A stretch of DNA of 64,000 bases from Streptomyces sp. 6-11-2 (GTDB lineage: Bacteria; Actinomycetota; Actinomycetes; Streptomycetales; Streptomycetaceae): positions 3,472,001-3,536,000 of the forward strand of contig NZ_BJOR01000001.1 in assembly GCF_006540305.1 (NCBI RefSeq). The letters are read 5' to 3'. Below are positions 29,737-39,560 of the stretch, piece after piece. Every line of letters begins with the position of its first letter. Within the stretch, counting starts at the first letter, position 1. The notes beneath the pieces are model-generated. The model did no database searches. It saw only the letters and a program-made list of their open reading frames with translations, and was not told the DNA's origin. The position numbers were made by a program, and so were the translations under genes.

Positions 29737-32067
29737 TCAACGCCCCAGGCGCCCGCGGACCATGCCCACGAGACCGTTGATTTCCTCGATGCGCATCCGG
29801 CGGGCGGCAACGAAGAAGACTCCGAGCAGGAGTGCGCCACCGGCCAGCAGCGCGACGAACGACCCGAAGACGCCCTGGCCCAGCGAGTGGCCGATGCCGT
29901 AGCAGGCCGCGCCGCTGAGCAGTGCCGCCGGCACCGAGGCGATGCACAGCCGCGCGTACGTCCGCAGCACACGGGCGCCGTCGAGGTCGCCGCCCAGCCG
30001 CTGGCGCAGCCGGCGCCAGGCGACCCCGACGCCGATCGCGTATGCGAGACCGTACACGGCCGCCATGCCGGCCACGGACCAGCGGGCCGGAAGCAGGAAG
30101 TAACACAGGAGTGAGGCACCCGCGTTGACCGCGGCCACGATGACCGTGTTGTAGAAGGGCGTGCGGGTGTCCTCGTAGGCGTAGAACGCGCGCAGGACGA
30201 CGTACTGCACGGAGTACGGGATCAGGCCGAGTCCGAAGGCCATCAGCATGTAGCCCATGTTGGTGGCGGCCGCGGTTCCCGAGGAGCCGAAGATCAGCGT
30301 GCACATGGGGATGCCCAGGGCGAGGAACCCGAAGGAGATGGGCACGATGGCGACCGCCGTCGTGCGCAGACCCTGCGAGACGTCGTCGCGCACCGCGCCC
30401 GTGTCGTTCTCGGCGGCCGAGCGCGAGAGGCGGGGCAGCAGGGCCGCCATCAGCGAGACCGTGATGATGGCCTGGGGCAGGCCCCAGATCAGCTGGGCGT
30501 TGGCGTAGGCGCTGAAGCCGGTGCCGTCGATGTGCGTGCGGGCGACCGCGGAGGTGGCCAGCTGGGTGACCACCAGGGCGCCCGCCTGGTTGGCGAGGAC
30601 GAAGAGAACGGTCCACTTGGCCAGCATCGCGGCCTTGCCGAGACCGTGCCCCTTCCAGTCGAAGCGCAGGCGGAGCCTGAACCCGGTCTCGCGCAGGTAC
30701 GGGATCATCGCGAGTGCCTGCACGACGAGGCCGAGGAGCACGCCGACGCCGAGCAGGCGCTGGCCCTCCGGCGGGATGTTCGCGACGGTCATGTGGGAGT
30801 TCGCGGACGTGCCGTAGACCCACAGGAACGTGCCGAGCGTGAAGATGATGACGATGTTGTTCAGGACCGGCGTCCACATCATGGCGCCGAACCTGCCCCG
30901 GGCGTTGAGGATCTGCCCCATCACCACGTGGACGCCCATGAAGAAGATCGAGGGCAGGAAGTACCGGGTGAAGGTGATGCCGACCTCGTTGGCCGCCGGA
31001 TTGCTGGCGACCGGGTTGGAGAGCATCCGGACCAGCAGCGGCGCCGCGATCATCGTGAGGGCGGTGAGTGCGCCCAGTGCGACCATCACCAGGGTGAGCA
31101 GCCGGTTGGCGAACGCCTCGCCCCCGTCGTCGTCCTCCTTCATGGCGCGGACGAGCTGCGGGACGAACACGGAGTTCAGGCCGCCGCCAACGGTCAGGAT
31201 GTAGATCATCGTCGGCAGCTGGTAGGCCACCTGGAAGGTGTCGCCCAGCAGGGCCGTGCCCAGTGCGGCCACGATCATCGCCGAGCGGATGAACCCGGTG
31301 AGCCGGGAGACCATCGTGCCCGCCGCCATGACGGCGCTGGACTTCAGTAGTCCCGCGGCCTTCCCGCCCTTCTTCCCCGCCGGAGCAGGGGCGGGCTCGG
31401 CCGCCGGGGCAGGGGCCTGGGCGACGGCCGGTGCGGCGGCGTACGGTCCCATCGGTCCCTGACCGGCGGCCGGGGCCGGGGCGGGGCCGGGAACCGAGGG
31501 GACGGCCATCTGCGGGCGTCCGCTCATGTCCTGCGGTGGCTGGTACCCGTGCTGTCCCGGGCCCTGGTGGCCGTAGCCGCCCTGGCGCATGTCCGGACGG
31601 CCGCCCTGCTGCTGGTCACGGAAGAGGTGGGCGAAGGCGTCCGGCTCGTGGTGCTCCTCGCCGGAGTGGCTGACCAGGTCGTCGACACCGACGAACTGCG
31701 TGGTGCGGGGATCCTCGCCGTGCGGCAGGTGCTGGGTGGGGCCCGACGGCTCCGGCGGCGGGGTCTGCGCCCACACACGCGGGTCGGGGGCGTACGGAGA
31801 CTGCGTGGGGCGGCCGTACAGCGGCTGCTGCGGCCCGTTCGTGCCCGGGGGAGGCGGAGGGTGCGCGGCGCGGTCGTACAGCGCCTCGCCGACCGGGTCC
31901 TGGGCGGTGAGGTCCTGCGCCCGGTAGGGGTCCTCGTCGTAGGCGTCCTGGAGGTACATGTCCGCGGGAGGCTGCGGCGGCGTCTGGCCGTGCCCGGGCG
32001 GCGGCGCGTCGGGGTGACCCGAGCCGCCCACGGCCTGGCCGCGGTCACCGTCGTACGGCGCGTTCAT
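29737..32067 (-). CDS. murJ: Lipid II flippase MurJ (MviN)
   Basis: A 776-residue protein: residues 1-235 are a disordered cytoplasmic extension rich in Pro, Gln, Gly and Asp; from about 240 the MATE/MurJ-like transporter core begins (LLKSSAVMAAGTMVSRLTGFIRS, the MviN signature start) with about 14 transmembrane segments. The central Arg and acidic residues of MurJ are within FIRSAMIVAALG and nearby helices. It flips lipid II across the membrane. ATG at 32067 behind GAGGTGGGG. It lies 45 bp after the DUF6049 gene in a leftward operon with pseudokinase and sigM. Confidence 0.95.
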   Translation of the reverse strand: MNAPYDGDRGQAVGGSGHPDAPPPGHGQTPPQPPADMYLQDAYDEDPYRAQDLTAQDPVGEALYDRAAHPPPPPGTNGPQQPLYGRPTQSPYAPDPRVWAQTPPPEPSGPTQHLPHGEDPRTTQFVGVDDLVSHSGEEHHEPDAFAHLFRDQQQGGRPDMRQGGYGHQGPGQHGYQPPQDMSGRPQMAVPSVPGPAPAPAAGQGPMGPYAAAPAVAQAPAPAAEPAPAPAGKKGGKAAGLLKSSAVMAAGTMVSRLTGFIRSAMIVAALGTALLGDTFQVAYQLPTMIYILTVGGGLNSVFVPQLVRAMKEDDDGGEAFANRLLTLVMVALGALTALTMIAAPLLVRMLSNPVASNPAANEVGITFTRYFLPSIFFMGVHVVMGQILNARGRFGAMMWTPVLNNIVIIFTLGTFLWVYGTSANSHMTVANIPPEGQRLLGVGVLLGLVVQALAMIPYLRETGFRLRLRFDWKGHGLGKAAMLAKWTVLFVLANQAGALVVTQLATSAVARTHIDGTGFSAYANAQLIWGLPQAIITVSLMAALLPRLSRSAAENDTGAVRDDVSQGLRTTAVAIVPISFGFLALGIPMCTLIFGSSGTAAATNMGYMLMAFGLGLIPYSVQYVVLRAFYAYEDTRTPFYNTVIVAAVNAGASLLCYFLLPARWSVAGMAAVYGLAYAIGVGVAWRRLRQRLGGDLDGARVLRTYARLCIASVPAALLSGAACYGIGHSLGQGVFGSFVALLAGGALLLGVFFVAARRMRIEEINGLVGMVRGRLGR

Positions 32068-32112
32068 GCTTACCCCACCTCATCGTCCCGGGCCCTCCGG
32101 GCCACGACATCC

Positions 32113-34560
32113 TCAACGGTCCACTTTCTCACCCGTGCCGGACGGGTCTGCGCTTTCCGCTGCGGTGTCCGGTGTCGGGTCACTCGGCTGCTCCGGGTCG
32201 TCTGCCCGGGACCGGGCGCCGGACTCTTCTGTGAGACGACCGGCGGTGCCTTCGAGGTTCTCCGGCTCGCTGCCTTCCGGCTCGTCCGCGCTCTCACCGG
32301 CTTCTCCGGCGCCGTCCCCACCGTCCTGCGCCTCCTCGGCGCTCCCGGCGACCTGCGGGTCCCGGGCGGCATCCTTGGCCGCCGCCCGCTTGCGCTGGGT
32401 GTACATGCGGAAGCCGGCGAGGACGAGCAGCAGGACGCCGCCGCCGATGACCAGCATCACCGTGGCCGTGATCTCGGTGACCTTCACGTCGAAGGTGACG
32501 GGCGCGCCGTATTCCTGGCCGTCCTGCGTGTAGAGCTGGGCGACCACCGTCACCGGGCCGTTGGCGTTGGCCGACGTGGTGAACTTCACGGACTGGCTGT
32601 GCCCGCCGGATACCGCGATGGGCTGCTCCGCGTACGCCTTGCCGACGATCTTGAGGCGGGTGGGGTTGGTCGAGGTGAGCCGCAGCATCAGGTGGTCGAC
32701 GCCCTGCACCAGGTTGTTCTGTACCGTCACCGGGATCGTGGCGCTGCGGCCGGAGAGCTTCGTCTCCGATTTGTCGATCAGCTTGACCTGCTCGGAGAGG
32801 TCGTCGAGGTACGCCTCCACGCCGTCCCGGAAGCTGGACGCCTCACCGGTCCGGCCGCGCCACGACGTGGCCATCTCCCGGTTCATGGCCCGTCCGAAGG
32901 GCGTGACGACCCGGGATGGGTCGGTGAGGACGACCTGGAAGTTGTCGACCTTGTCCTGCGTCCTGGCGATCGCCCAGAAGGAGGCTCGCCCGAGTTCCTT
33001 CTTGCGCAGCGAGGAGGGGTAGTCCGCGGTGGGCGGGATCTTCGTGGTGGCGCCGGGGTCCGGCTTGGCCGCGGCGGCCGCGTTCAGGTCCTGCGACTGG
33101 GACCAGGTGCTCTGCTGGAGGGCGGTCAGTGCCTGCGCCATGGCCTGGGCCTGGGGGGCGGTGGGCATGCGCTGCGGGGCCACGACGATGCTGCGCTGCC
33201 GGCTCGTCTGACTGTCGAGCTCCAGGCTCTGGGCGAGGAACTGCTGCACGGCGAGCGTGGTGGCGCCGGCCTGCGTCATATCGCCCTCGAACGCCGTCGA
33301 CAGGCGGGCGTCCGCGACGATCGCCGTGGTGCCGCCGCCGATCGGACGGGCGGCGGAGGGCGTGTAGGTGAGCCCGCCGGTCTCCTGGAGGCTGTCGCTG
33401 CGCGTGATGACCTTGTCGGCGCCCGCGGACGTGGCGACCTTGACGATCGACCGGTCGATGGCGCCGTCCACGGGCCAGGCGAAGTCCGTGCTCGGCTTGA
33501 CGTGGAGCACTGTCTCCACCGTGCTGGCGGCGACGTCGGTGGCGTCCTTGAGCTGACTCAGTGAGCCGGTGACGCTCGTCCCGTTGTGGGCGAGGGAGGC
33601 CAGGTCCGGGTCTGCGAAGGGCAGGGCCACGACGTCCTTGCCCGCCACCGCCTGCTGGAGCTCGGCGAGCCACTTCTTGGCGACATCCTGATGGGTGCCC
33701 GGCACAGGTGTGCCGTCGCCGGTCTGAATGCGGTAGTTGCGGGTCATGGCGTCGACGGACGCCAGCAGGTCGGGGTCGATCACCCAGGTGACGTCGAGAT
33801 CCTTGCCCAGTGACAGCATCTGCTCCAGGCGTCCGCCGGGAGCGATGTCCTTGGCGAGGTCGTCGTCGAGGAAGACCGGCGTCTGTTGTGCTCCGGGGCC
33901 CGTCTCGGCCGTCATGTGGACGTCGGACACGAGCGGCCACAGATAGGTCGTCTTCGTCTTCGTGCCCGCGTCGTTCGGCTGCCACGGCAGGAACGTGCGC
34001 TGGATGCCCAGGACCTGCTCCCAGGGCTGGGCGGAGGTCTGGCCGGACAGCGAGACGGAGAGCTCGTAGACCCCGTTCGTGCCGAGGTTCAGCTTGTCGA
34101 CCGGCACGGAGACGCTGAAGTGCTGGGCGACGCCCGGAGCGAGCCGGGTGAACTTCTGGACGTACTTGTCGCCGACCTCGGGGCCGTCGGAGCCCGGCTC
34201 GAACCGGGTGCGCTGGGCCACGCTGTCGATCGCCGAGCGGGTGTCCAGCTCCGGGCCCAGGCGCAGGCCCACGTGGGCGTCGGTGACGGCCTGCTTGCCC
34301 TTGTTCGTCACCGTGCCGGAGACGGTCAGCGTGTCCCCGTCCGAGGGGGCGCTGGGGCTGAGCGAGTCGAGGGAGACGGCCACCGTGCGCGAGCCCGACG
34401 CGGCCTGCTGGGACTCCTGCCCGGCGGCGTGTGCGGACGGCATGGCGGGCAGCTGGAGCAGAGCGGCCAGCAGCGGCGCTCCGGCGAGCAGCGCCCCGGC
34501 ACGCCGCAGCCGGCGGGCAGGTGAGGGACTGGTCCCCTGGAATTCTGCCGCCTCGGCCAC
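32113..34560 (-). CDS. DUF6049 family secreted, membrane-anchored protein
   Basis: An 815-residue protein, GTG at 34560. A signal peptide (RRLRRAGALLAGAPLLAALLQLPAMPSAHA-AG) is followed by a beta-rich domain, a long middle region with an Asp-rich deacetylase-like pattern (VTWVIDPDLLASVDAM, FADPDLASLA), and one C-terminal transmembrane helix (TVMLVIGGGVLLLVLAGFRMY) with an acidic cytoplasmic tail of ~90 residues. Family and position directly upstream of murJ are conserved in Streptomyces; the function is unknown, but linkage to murJ suggests cell-wall assembly. Confidence 0.82.
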   Translation of the reverse strand: MAEAAEFQGTSPSPARRLRRAGALLAGAPLLAALLQLPAMPSAHAAGQESQQAASGSRTVAVSLDSLSPSAPSDGDTLTVSGTVTNKGKQAVTDAHVGLRLGPELDTRSAIDSVAQRTRFEPGSDGPEVGDKYVQKFTRLAPGVAQHFSVSVPVDKLNLGTNGVYELSVSLSGQTSAQPWEQVLGIQRTFLPWQPNDAGTKTKTTYLWPLVSDVHMTAETGPGAQQTPVFLDDDLAKDIAPGGRLEQMLSLGKDLDVTWVIDPDLLASVDAMTRNYRIQTGDGTPVPGTHQDVAKKWLAELQQAVAGKDVVALPFADPDLASLAHNGTSVTGSLSQLKDATDVAASTVETVLHVKPSTDFAWPVDGAIDRSIVKVATSAGADKVITRSDSLQETGGLTYTPSAARPIGGGTTAIVADARLSTAFEGDMTQAGATTLAVQQFLAQSLELDSQTSRQRSIVVAPQRMPTAPQAQAMAQALTALQQSTWSQSQDLNAAAAAKPDPGATTKIPPTADYPSSLRKKELGRASFWAIARTQDKVDNFQVVLTDPSRVVTPFGRAMNREMATSWRGRTGEASSFRDGVEAYLDDLSEQVKLIDKSETKLSGRSATIPVTVQNNLVQGVDHLMLRLTSTNPTRLKIVGKAYAEQPIAVSGGHSQSVKFTTSANANGPVTVVAQLYTQDGQEYGAPVTFDVKVTEITATVMLVIGGGVLLLVLAGFRMYTQRKRAAAKDAARDPQVAGSAEEAQDGGDGAGEAGESADEPEGSEPENLEGTAGRLTEESGARSRADDPEQPSDPTPDTAAESADPSGTGEKVDR

Positions 34561-34857
34561 GCGCTCGCCCGTCCCTCGTCGTCAGTGGTCGTCGGATGTG
34601 CGTCCACGCATGGTAACGATGTGCGCCGAGGGGAAGTGCCACGGAGGCGGTCTCAAGATCGCTGGACACGAGTGGACGCCCTGGATATGCCGGTATCCGG
34701 GGATGCTGTTCGTTACATCACAAAGGCAGGGTTTGAGCAGGTAATAAAGAGGTCTCCCGCGGTACCTCCGGTGGTGTCGTCCCGACGGACCGGCCGAGCC
34801 CGGTGCCCGAACAATGACGGCGCGGTCGAGCGCCCGGGCCACGTACCCTTTTCTGTT
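34561..34857. promoter_or_regulatory. Divergent promoter region, DUF6049 gene / CCA-adding enzyme
   Basis: 297 bp. For the CCA gene a TACCCT box (34844-34849) ends 8 bases before the GTG at 34858 and no ribosome binding site is visible, so the transcript is probably leaderless. Nothing else recognisable. Confidence 0.5.
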
Positions 34858-36330
34858 GTGCCGAACGCCAACGAAGACACTTCCCCTGCCCTGAACCAGG
34901 TGCAGCAGCGCGCGGTGAGCGAGCTGCTGCTGGTGGCCCCCGTCGCCGACGAGCTCGCGCGCCGTTTCCAGGAGGCCGGGTTCTCTCTCGCCCTGGTCGG
35001 AGGCTCGGTCCGGGACGCACTGCTCGGCCGGCTCGGCAACGACCTGGACTTCACGACCGACGCCCGCCCCGAGGACGTACTGAAGATCGTGCGGCCATGG
35101 GCGGACGCCGTCTGGGAGGTCGGGATCGCCTTCGGCACGGTCGGGGCGCAGAAGCAGGCCCGCGTCGGGGACGTCGACCGGTGCTTCCAGATCGAGGTGA
35201 CCACCTACCGGTCCGAGGCCTACGACCGCTCCTCGCGCAAGCCTGAGGTGTCGTACGGCGACTCCATCGAGGAGGACCTCGTCCGCCGTGACTTCACGGT
35301 CAACGCCATGGCCGTGGCGCTACCGGAGAAGACGTTCATCGACCCGCACGGCGGGATCGGCGACCTCGAGGCGCGTGTGCTGCGCACCCCGGGCACACCC
35401 GAGGAGTCCTTCTCCGACGACCCGCTGCGCATGATGCGAGCCGCGCGCTTCGCCGCTCAGCTCGACTTCGATGTCGCCCCCGAGATCGTCACGGCGATCA
35501 AGGACATGGCGGGGCGCATCGAGATCGTCTCGGCCGAGCGGGTCCGGGACGAGCTGAACAAGCTGATCCTGTCGGCCCACCCGCGCAAGGGCCTGACCCT
35601 GCTCGTCGACACCGGTCTCGCCGGCCATGTCCTGCCCGAGCTGCCCGCCCTGCGCCTGGAGAGTGACGAGCACCACCGGCACAAGGATGTCTACGACCAC
35701 ACGCTGATCGTGCTGGAGCAGGCAATGGCGCTGGAGGAGGAACCCGACCTGGCCCTCCGCCTTGCCGCCCTCCTGCACGACATCGGCAAGCCGCGCACGC
35801 GCCGCTTTGAGAAGGACGGCAGGGTCTCCTTCCACCATCACGAGGTGGTCGGCGCGAAGATGACCAAGAAGCGCATGACCGCGCTGAAGTACTCCAACGA
35901 GCTGGTGAAGGACGTTTCGCGGCTGGTCGAACTCCACCTGCGCTTCCATGGCTACGGCACCGGTGAGTGGACGGACTCGGCTGTCCGCCGCTACGTCCGC
36001 GACGCCGGTCCGCTGCTCGACCGCCTTCACAAGCTGACCCGCTCGGACTGCACCACCCGCAACAAGCGCAAGGCGGCCGCGCTGTCCCGGGCGTACGACG
36101 GTCTGGAGGAGCGCATCACCCAGCTTCAGGAGCGCGAAGAGCTCGACGCGATCCGTCCGGACCTCGACGGCAACCAGATCATGGAGATCCTGGGCGTCAA
36201 GCCCGGCCCGGCCGTCGGCAAGGCGTACAAGTACCTGCTGGAGCTCCGCCTTGAGAACGGCCCGATGGAGCACGATGCGGCGGTGGCGGCCCTCAAGGAG
36301 TGGTGGGCCGAGCAGGAGGAGCAGGGCTGA
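34858..36330 (+). CDS. cca: CCA tRNA nucleotidyltransferase
   Basis: A 490-residue enzyme that adds CCA to tRNA 3' ends; needed because the tRNA-Ile gene in this window lacks an encoded CCA. The nucleotidyltransferase head has LALVGGSVRDALLGRLGNDLDFTT with the catalytic DxD, then RRDFTVNAMA and DPLRMMRAARFAAQ. An HD domain (LLHDIGKP, about residue 305) is fused downstream. The GTG at 34858 (PNANEDTSPALNQVQ) fits homologues; the frame is open for 90 codons more but does not look coding. Convergent with the gene ending at 36438. Confidence 0.95.
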   Translation: MPNANEDTSPALNQVQQRAVSELLLVAPVADELARRFQEAGFSLALVGGSVRDALLGRLGNDLDFTTDARPEDVLKIVRPWADAVWEVGIAFGTVGAQKQARVGDVDRCFQIEVTTYRSEAYDRSSRKPEVSYGDSIEEDLVRRDFTVNAMAVALPEKTFIDPHGGIGDLEARVLRTPGTPEESFSDDPLRMMRAARFAAQLDFDVAPEIVTAIKDMAGRIEIVSAERVRDELNKLILSAHPRKGLTLLVDTGLAGHVLPELPALRLESDEHHRHKDVYDHTLIVLEQAMALEEEPDLALRLAALLHDIGKPRTRRFEKDGRVSFHHHEVVGAKMTKKRMTALKYSNELVKDVSRLVELHLRFHGYGTGEWTDSAVRRYVRDAGPLLDRLHKLTRSDCTTRNKRKAAALSRAYDGLEERITQLQEREELDAIRPDLDGNQIMEILGVKPGPAVGKAYKYLLELRLENGPMEHDAAVAALKEWWAEQEEQG

Positions 36331-36343
36331 GGTCGCGTGAAGA

Positions 36344-36373
36344 GGGCCTGTGTTTCACGTGAAACACAGGCCC
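36344..36373. promoter_or_regulatory. parS: parS site 6 inside a 30-bp perfect palindrome
   Basis: The parS core (36351-36366) is extended on both sides into a 30-bp perfect palindrome with GC arms gggcctg / caggccc. It begins 14 bp after the cca stop and in RNA would fold as a 15-bp hairpin, so it may also terminate transcription. Confidence 0.95.
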
Positions 36374-36381
36374 GAGAAACG

Positions 36382-36419
36382 CCGAGGGGCGATGTTTCAC
36401 GTGAAACATCGCCCCTCGG
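36382..36419. promoter_or_regulatory. parS: parS site 7 inside a 38-bp perfect palindrome
   Basis: parS core at 36393-36408, extended by ccgaggggcga / tcgcccctcgg into 38 perfect bases, 18 bp from the end of the opposing gene (36438). Two such elements lie in the 107-bp convergent gap. Confidence 0.95.
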
Positions 36420-36437
36420 TCATGGGTCATCCGGGTG

Positions 36438-36944
36438 TTACTGCGTCTCCTTCAGGCACAGCACCACGTCGTGCCCGCCTCCGGACTGGATGTAGGAGAT
36501 GGTCCACCCCTTGACGCCTTCGCACTTGTCCTCGTCGGAGGAGCCGTCGAACTTCTGGACCACCTTGAACTCGGCCTCACTGGACGAGCAGCCGACCTCC
36601 TTGAGGTCGGGGTTGGATTCCGTTCCCTTGTTGTGCAGGCAGGCACCCACCGAGGTCGTCTCGGCGTCGTTCTGGCTGAACCACCAGCCAATGCCGAACT
36701 TGACGAGGAGGATGGCGATGGCGAAGACGACCGCACCGATGATGCCCAGCGCCTTCTTGGCCCCGGACTTCGGCGGAACGGGCGGCGGGACCGGTGCACC
36801 CTGCTGCTGCGGGAAGGGGGCGTACGGAGCCTGCGGCGGGTAGGGCTGCTGCGGGGATCCGGGCTGACCGGGCTGCTGCCCCGTGGGAGCGTTGGGCGCC
36901 TGGGCGTACGGGTTCTGGCCCTGGGGCGGCGGCGGAGTGGTCAC
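36438..36944 (-). CDS. LppU/SCO3897 family membrane protein
   Basis: About 168 residues; GTG at 36944 (VTTPPPPQGQ) with AGGGGGA is preferred to ATG at 36971. Residues 1-58 are Pro/Gln/Tyr/Gly-rich and disordered; one transmembrane helix follows (ALGIIGAVVFAIAILLVKFGIGWWF); the outer ~75-residue domain has four Cys (VGACL, VGCSS, DKCEG, VVLCL) that can form two disulfides. Such small domains occur in actinobacterial LppU-like proteins. Function unknown. Confidence 0.8.
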   Translation of the reverse strand: MTTPPPPQGQNPYAQAPNAPTGQQPGQPGSPQQPYPPQAPYAPFPQQQGAPVPPPVPPKSGAKKALGIIGAVVFAIAILLVKFGIGWWFSQNDAETTSVGACLHNKGTESNPDLKEVGCSSSEAEFKVVQKFDGSSDEDKCEGVKGWTISYIQSGGGHDVVLCLKETQ

Positions 36945-37070
36945 TTGGGGGTCCCCCTGGAGCTTGGGCATGATGGCAGGAACATGCTGTCGAAATAAGA
37001 CGCACGTAAGTTACAGGCCATGCCTGACACTGCTGTAACCCAGTGGGGCTCTGTGGCGTTGATGTGACAC

Positions 37071-38333
37071 TTATCGGCCTGCAAAGCGGGTCATAGCGGC
37101 CGCAACCGCGCCGTAGATCACGGCGATCATGACGACGAGCAGGGCCGACCGGCCGTCCGGTGGCAGCATCAGCGCGGCGACCCCCGCGGCGCCGACGAAC
37201 GCCATGTTGAACAGCACGTCGTACACGGAAAAGATCCGGCCGCGGAAGCCGTCGTCGACCGCGGACTGCACCATCGTGTCCGTGGAGATCTTCGCGCCCT
37301 GGGTGGTCAGCCCCAGCACGAACGCCGCGACGAGCAGGGGGCCGGTGGCGAACGGCAGGCCCAGGGCGGGCTCGAGAACCGCCGCGGAGCCGGCGCACAC
37401 GGCGATCCAGCGGGCCGGTCCGAGCCGGCCGGCCGCCCACGGTGTCATCACGGCCGCCGCGAAGAACCCGGCGCCGGAGAGGGCCAGCGCCAGCCCGAGC
37501 AGACGCAGCCCCTCCCGTGTGTTCGAGGTCAGGCCGTAGCGGCACAGCATCAGCACCATGACGGTCAGTGCCCCGTAGCAGAAACGCATCAACGTCATCG
37601 AGGCCAGTGCCCAGGCGGCCTGACGCCGGGACGGCGCGGCGAGGTGCCGTACAGCCGCCGCCAGATCGCGTGCGGTGACGGTCAGTGCCGTGCCCAGCCG
37701 TGTCCGCTCCGGCCCCCGGTCGGGCCCGAGCAGATCCGGTGCCATGAGCAGTGAGGTCAGGGCCGCGCACAGATACAGGGCGGCCCCCAGCAGCACCACG
37801 GCCGCGTCGGAGTCCGCTCCCGCCAGCCGTACGACGAAGGCGAGACCGCCACCCGCGAACGCGGCCAGGGAGCCGGCGGTCGGCGACAGGGAGTTGGCCA
37901 TCACCAGCCGCTCGGCGTCGACGACGCGCGGCAGCGCGGCCGACAGGCCGGCGAGGACGAAGCGGTTGACGGCGGTGACGCACAGCGCCGAGACGTAGAA
38001 CAGCCAGTCCGGCACGGCGGCGATCATCAGCACGGCCGTGGCGGTCGCCATCACGGCACGCGCCAGGTTGCCGTAGAGGAAGACCTGGCGGCGGCGCCAG
38101 CGGTCCAACAGGACGCCCGCGAAGGGGCCCACCAGGGAGTACGGCAGGAGCAGGACCGCCATCGCCGAGGCGATCGCGGCGGGCGAGGTCTGCTTCTCCG
38201 GGGAGAAGACGACGTAGGTGGCGAGCGCGACCTGGTAGACGCCGTCGGCGCTCTGGGAGAGCACCCGCACGGCGAGCAGGCGTCTGAAGTTCCTCAAGCG
38301 CAGCAGGACACGCAGGTCACGGACGACGGCCAT
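37071..38333 (-). CDS. MFS transporter
   Basis: About 420 residues; ATG at 38333 (MAVVRDLRVLLRL). Around 12 hydrophobic segments, with the loop motif LLDRWRRRQVFLYGNLARA after helix 2 and DDGFRGRIFSVYDVLFNMAFVG in the second half, as in MFS_1/enterobactin-type exporters. Substrate unknown. Located 100 bp from inositol phosphate synthase, both leftward. A gene of this type at this spot is common in Streptomyces. Confidence 0.85.
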   Translation of the reverse strand: MAVVRDLRVLLRLRNFRRLLAVRVLSQSADGVYQVALATYVVFSPEKQTSPAAIASAMAVLLLPYSLVGPFAGVLLDRWRRRQVFLYGNLARAVMATATAVLMIAAVPDWLFYVSALCVTAVNRFVLAGLSAALPRVVDAERLVMANSLSPTAGSLAAFAGGGLAFVVRLAGADSDAAVVLLGAALYLCAALTSLLMAPDLLGPDRGPERTRLGTALTVTARDLAAAVRHLAAPSRRQAAWALASMTLMRFCYGALTVMVLMLCRYGLTSNTREGLRLLGLALALSGAGFFAAAVMTPWAAGRLGPARWIAVCAGSAAVLEPALGLPFATGPLLVAAFVLGLTTQGAKISTDTMVQSAVDDGFRGRIFSVYDVLFNMAFVGAAGVAALMLPPDGRSALLVVMIAVIYGAVAAAMTRFAGR

Positions 38334-38433
38334 GGGGCACAGCCTCACATGTGGGAGGGCCCCCGGGTGCACGCACGGCGTACACGGACGGGGGCCCAAC
38401 AGCCCTGGCAGGAGCGGTTTTGCGAAGCGCTCT

Positions 38434-39516
38434 CTAGCGCTCGACCTCGCCGCGGATGAACTTCTCCACGTTCTCGCGGGCCTCGTCGTCGAAGTACTGC
38501 ACCGGCGGGGACTTCATGAAGTACGAGGACGCCGACAGGATCGGACCACCGATGCCCCGGTCCTTGGCGATCTTCGCGGCGCGCAGGGCGTCGATGATGA
38601 CACCGGCGGAGTTCGGGGAGTCCCAGACCTCGAGCTTGTACTCCAGGCTCAGCGGGACGTCGCCGAAGGCGCGGCCCTCGAGGCGGACGTAGGCCCACTT
38701 GCGGTCGTCGAGCCAGGCCACGTAGTCGGACGGGCCGATGTGGACGTTCTTCTCGCCGAGGTCCCGGTCGGGGATCTGGGAGGTGACGGCCTGCGTCTTG
38801 GAGATCTTCTTGGACTCCAGGCGGTCGCGCTCCAGCATGTTCTTGAAGTCCATGTTGCCGCCGACGTTCAGCTGCATGGTGCGGTCCAGGATGACACCGC
38901 GGTCCTCGAACAGCTTCGCCATGACGCGGTGCGTGATGGTCGCGCCGACCTGCGACTTGATGTCGTCGCCGACGATCGGGACGCCCGCCTCGGTGAACTT
39001 GTCCGCCCACTCCTTGGTGCCGGCGATGAAGACCGGGAGCGCGTTGACGAAGGCGACCTTGGCCTCGATGGCGCACTGGGCGTAGAACTTCGCCGCGTCC
39101 TCGGAGCCCACGGGCAGGTAGCAGACCAGGACGTCGATCTGCTTGTCCTTGAGGATCTGGACGATGTCGACCGGGGCCTCGGCGGACTCCTCGATGGTCT
39201 CCCGGTAGTACTTGCCGAGACCGTCGAGGGTGTGGCCGCGCTGAACCGTCACACCGGTGCTGGGCACGTCGCAGATCTTGATGGTGTTGTTCTCGGAGGC
39301 GCCGATGGCGTCCGCGAGGTCCAGGCCGACCTTCTTCGCGTCGACGTCGAAGGCGGCGACGAACTCGACGTCACGCACGTGGTAGTCGCCGAACTGCACG
39401 TGCATGAGGCCCGGGACCTTCGACGCCGGGTCGGCGTCCTTGTAGTACTCGACGCCCTGCACCAGCGACGCGGCGCAGTTGCCCACGCCGACGATGGCTA
39501 CGCGAACCGAACCCAT
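38434..39516 (-). CDS. ino1: Inositol-3-phosphate synthase (myo-inositol-1-phosphate synthase)
   Basis: A 360-residue enzyme that converts glucose 6-phosphate to inositol 3-phosphate, the source of phosphatidylinositol and mycothiol in actinomycetes. NAD site [20 protein letters not shown], then [53 protein letters not shown] and [28 protein letters not shown] (catalytic Lys). ATG at 39516 with AGGGAG ahead. It lies 44 bp downstream of a PadR gene in the same direction; PadR is the likely regulator. Confidence 0.97.
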   Translation of the reverse strand: MGSVRVAIVGVGNCAASLVQGVEYYKDADPASKVPGLMHVQFGDYHVRDVEFVAAFDVDAKKVGLDLADAIGASENNTIKICDVPSTGVTVQRGHTLDGLGKYYRETIEESAEAPVDIVQILKDKQIDVLVCYLPVGSEDAAKFYAQCAIEAKVAFVNALPVFIAGTKEWADKFTEAGVPIVGDDIKSQVGATITHRVMAKLFEDRGVILDRTMQLNVGGNMDFKNMLERDRLESKKISKTQAVTSQIPDRDLGEKNVHIGPSDYVAWLDDRKWAYVRLEGRAFGDVPLSLEYKLEVWDSPNSAGVIIDALRAAKIAKDRGIGGPILSASSYFMKSPPVQYFDDEARENVEKFIRGEVER

Positions 39517-39560
39517 TCCGGTTGCTCCCTGTGTGTAATCGGTGAAGCCCCGACGGGACC

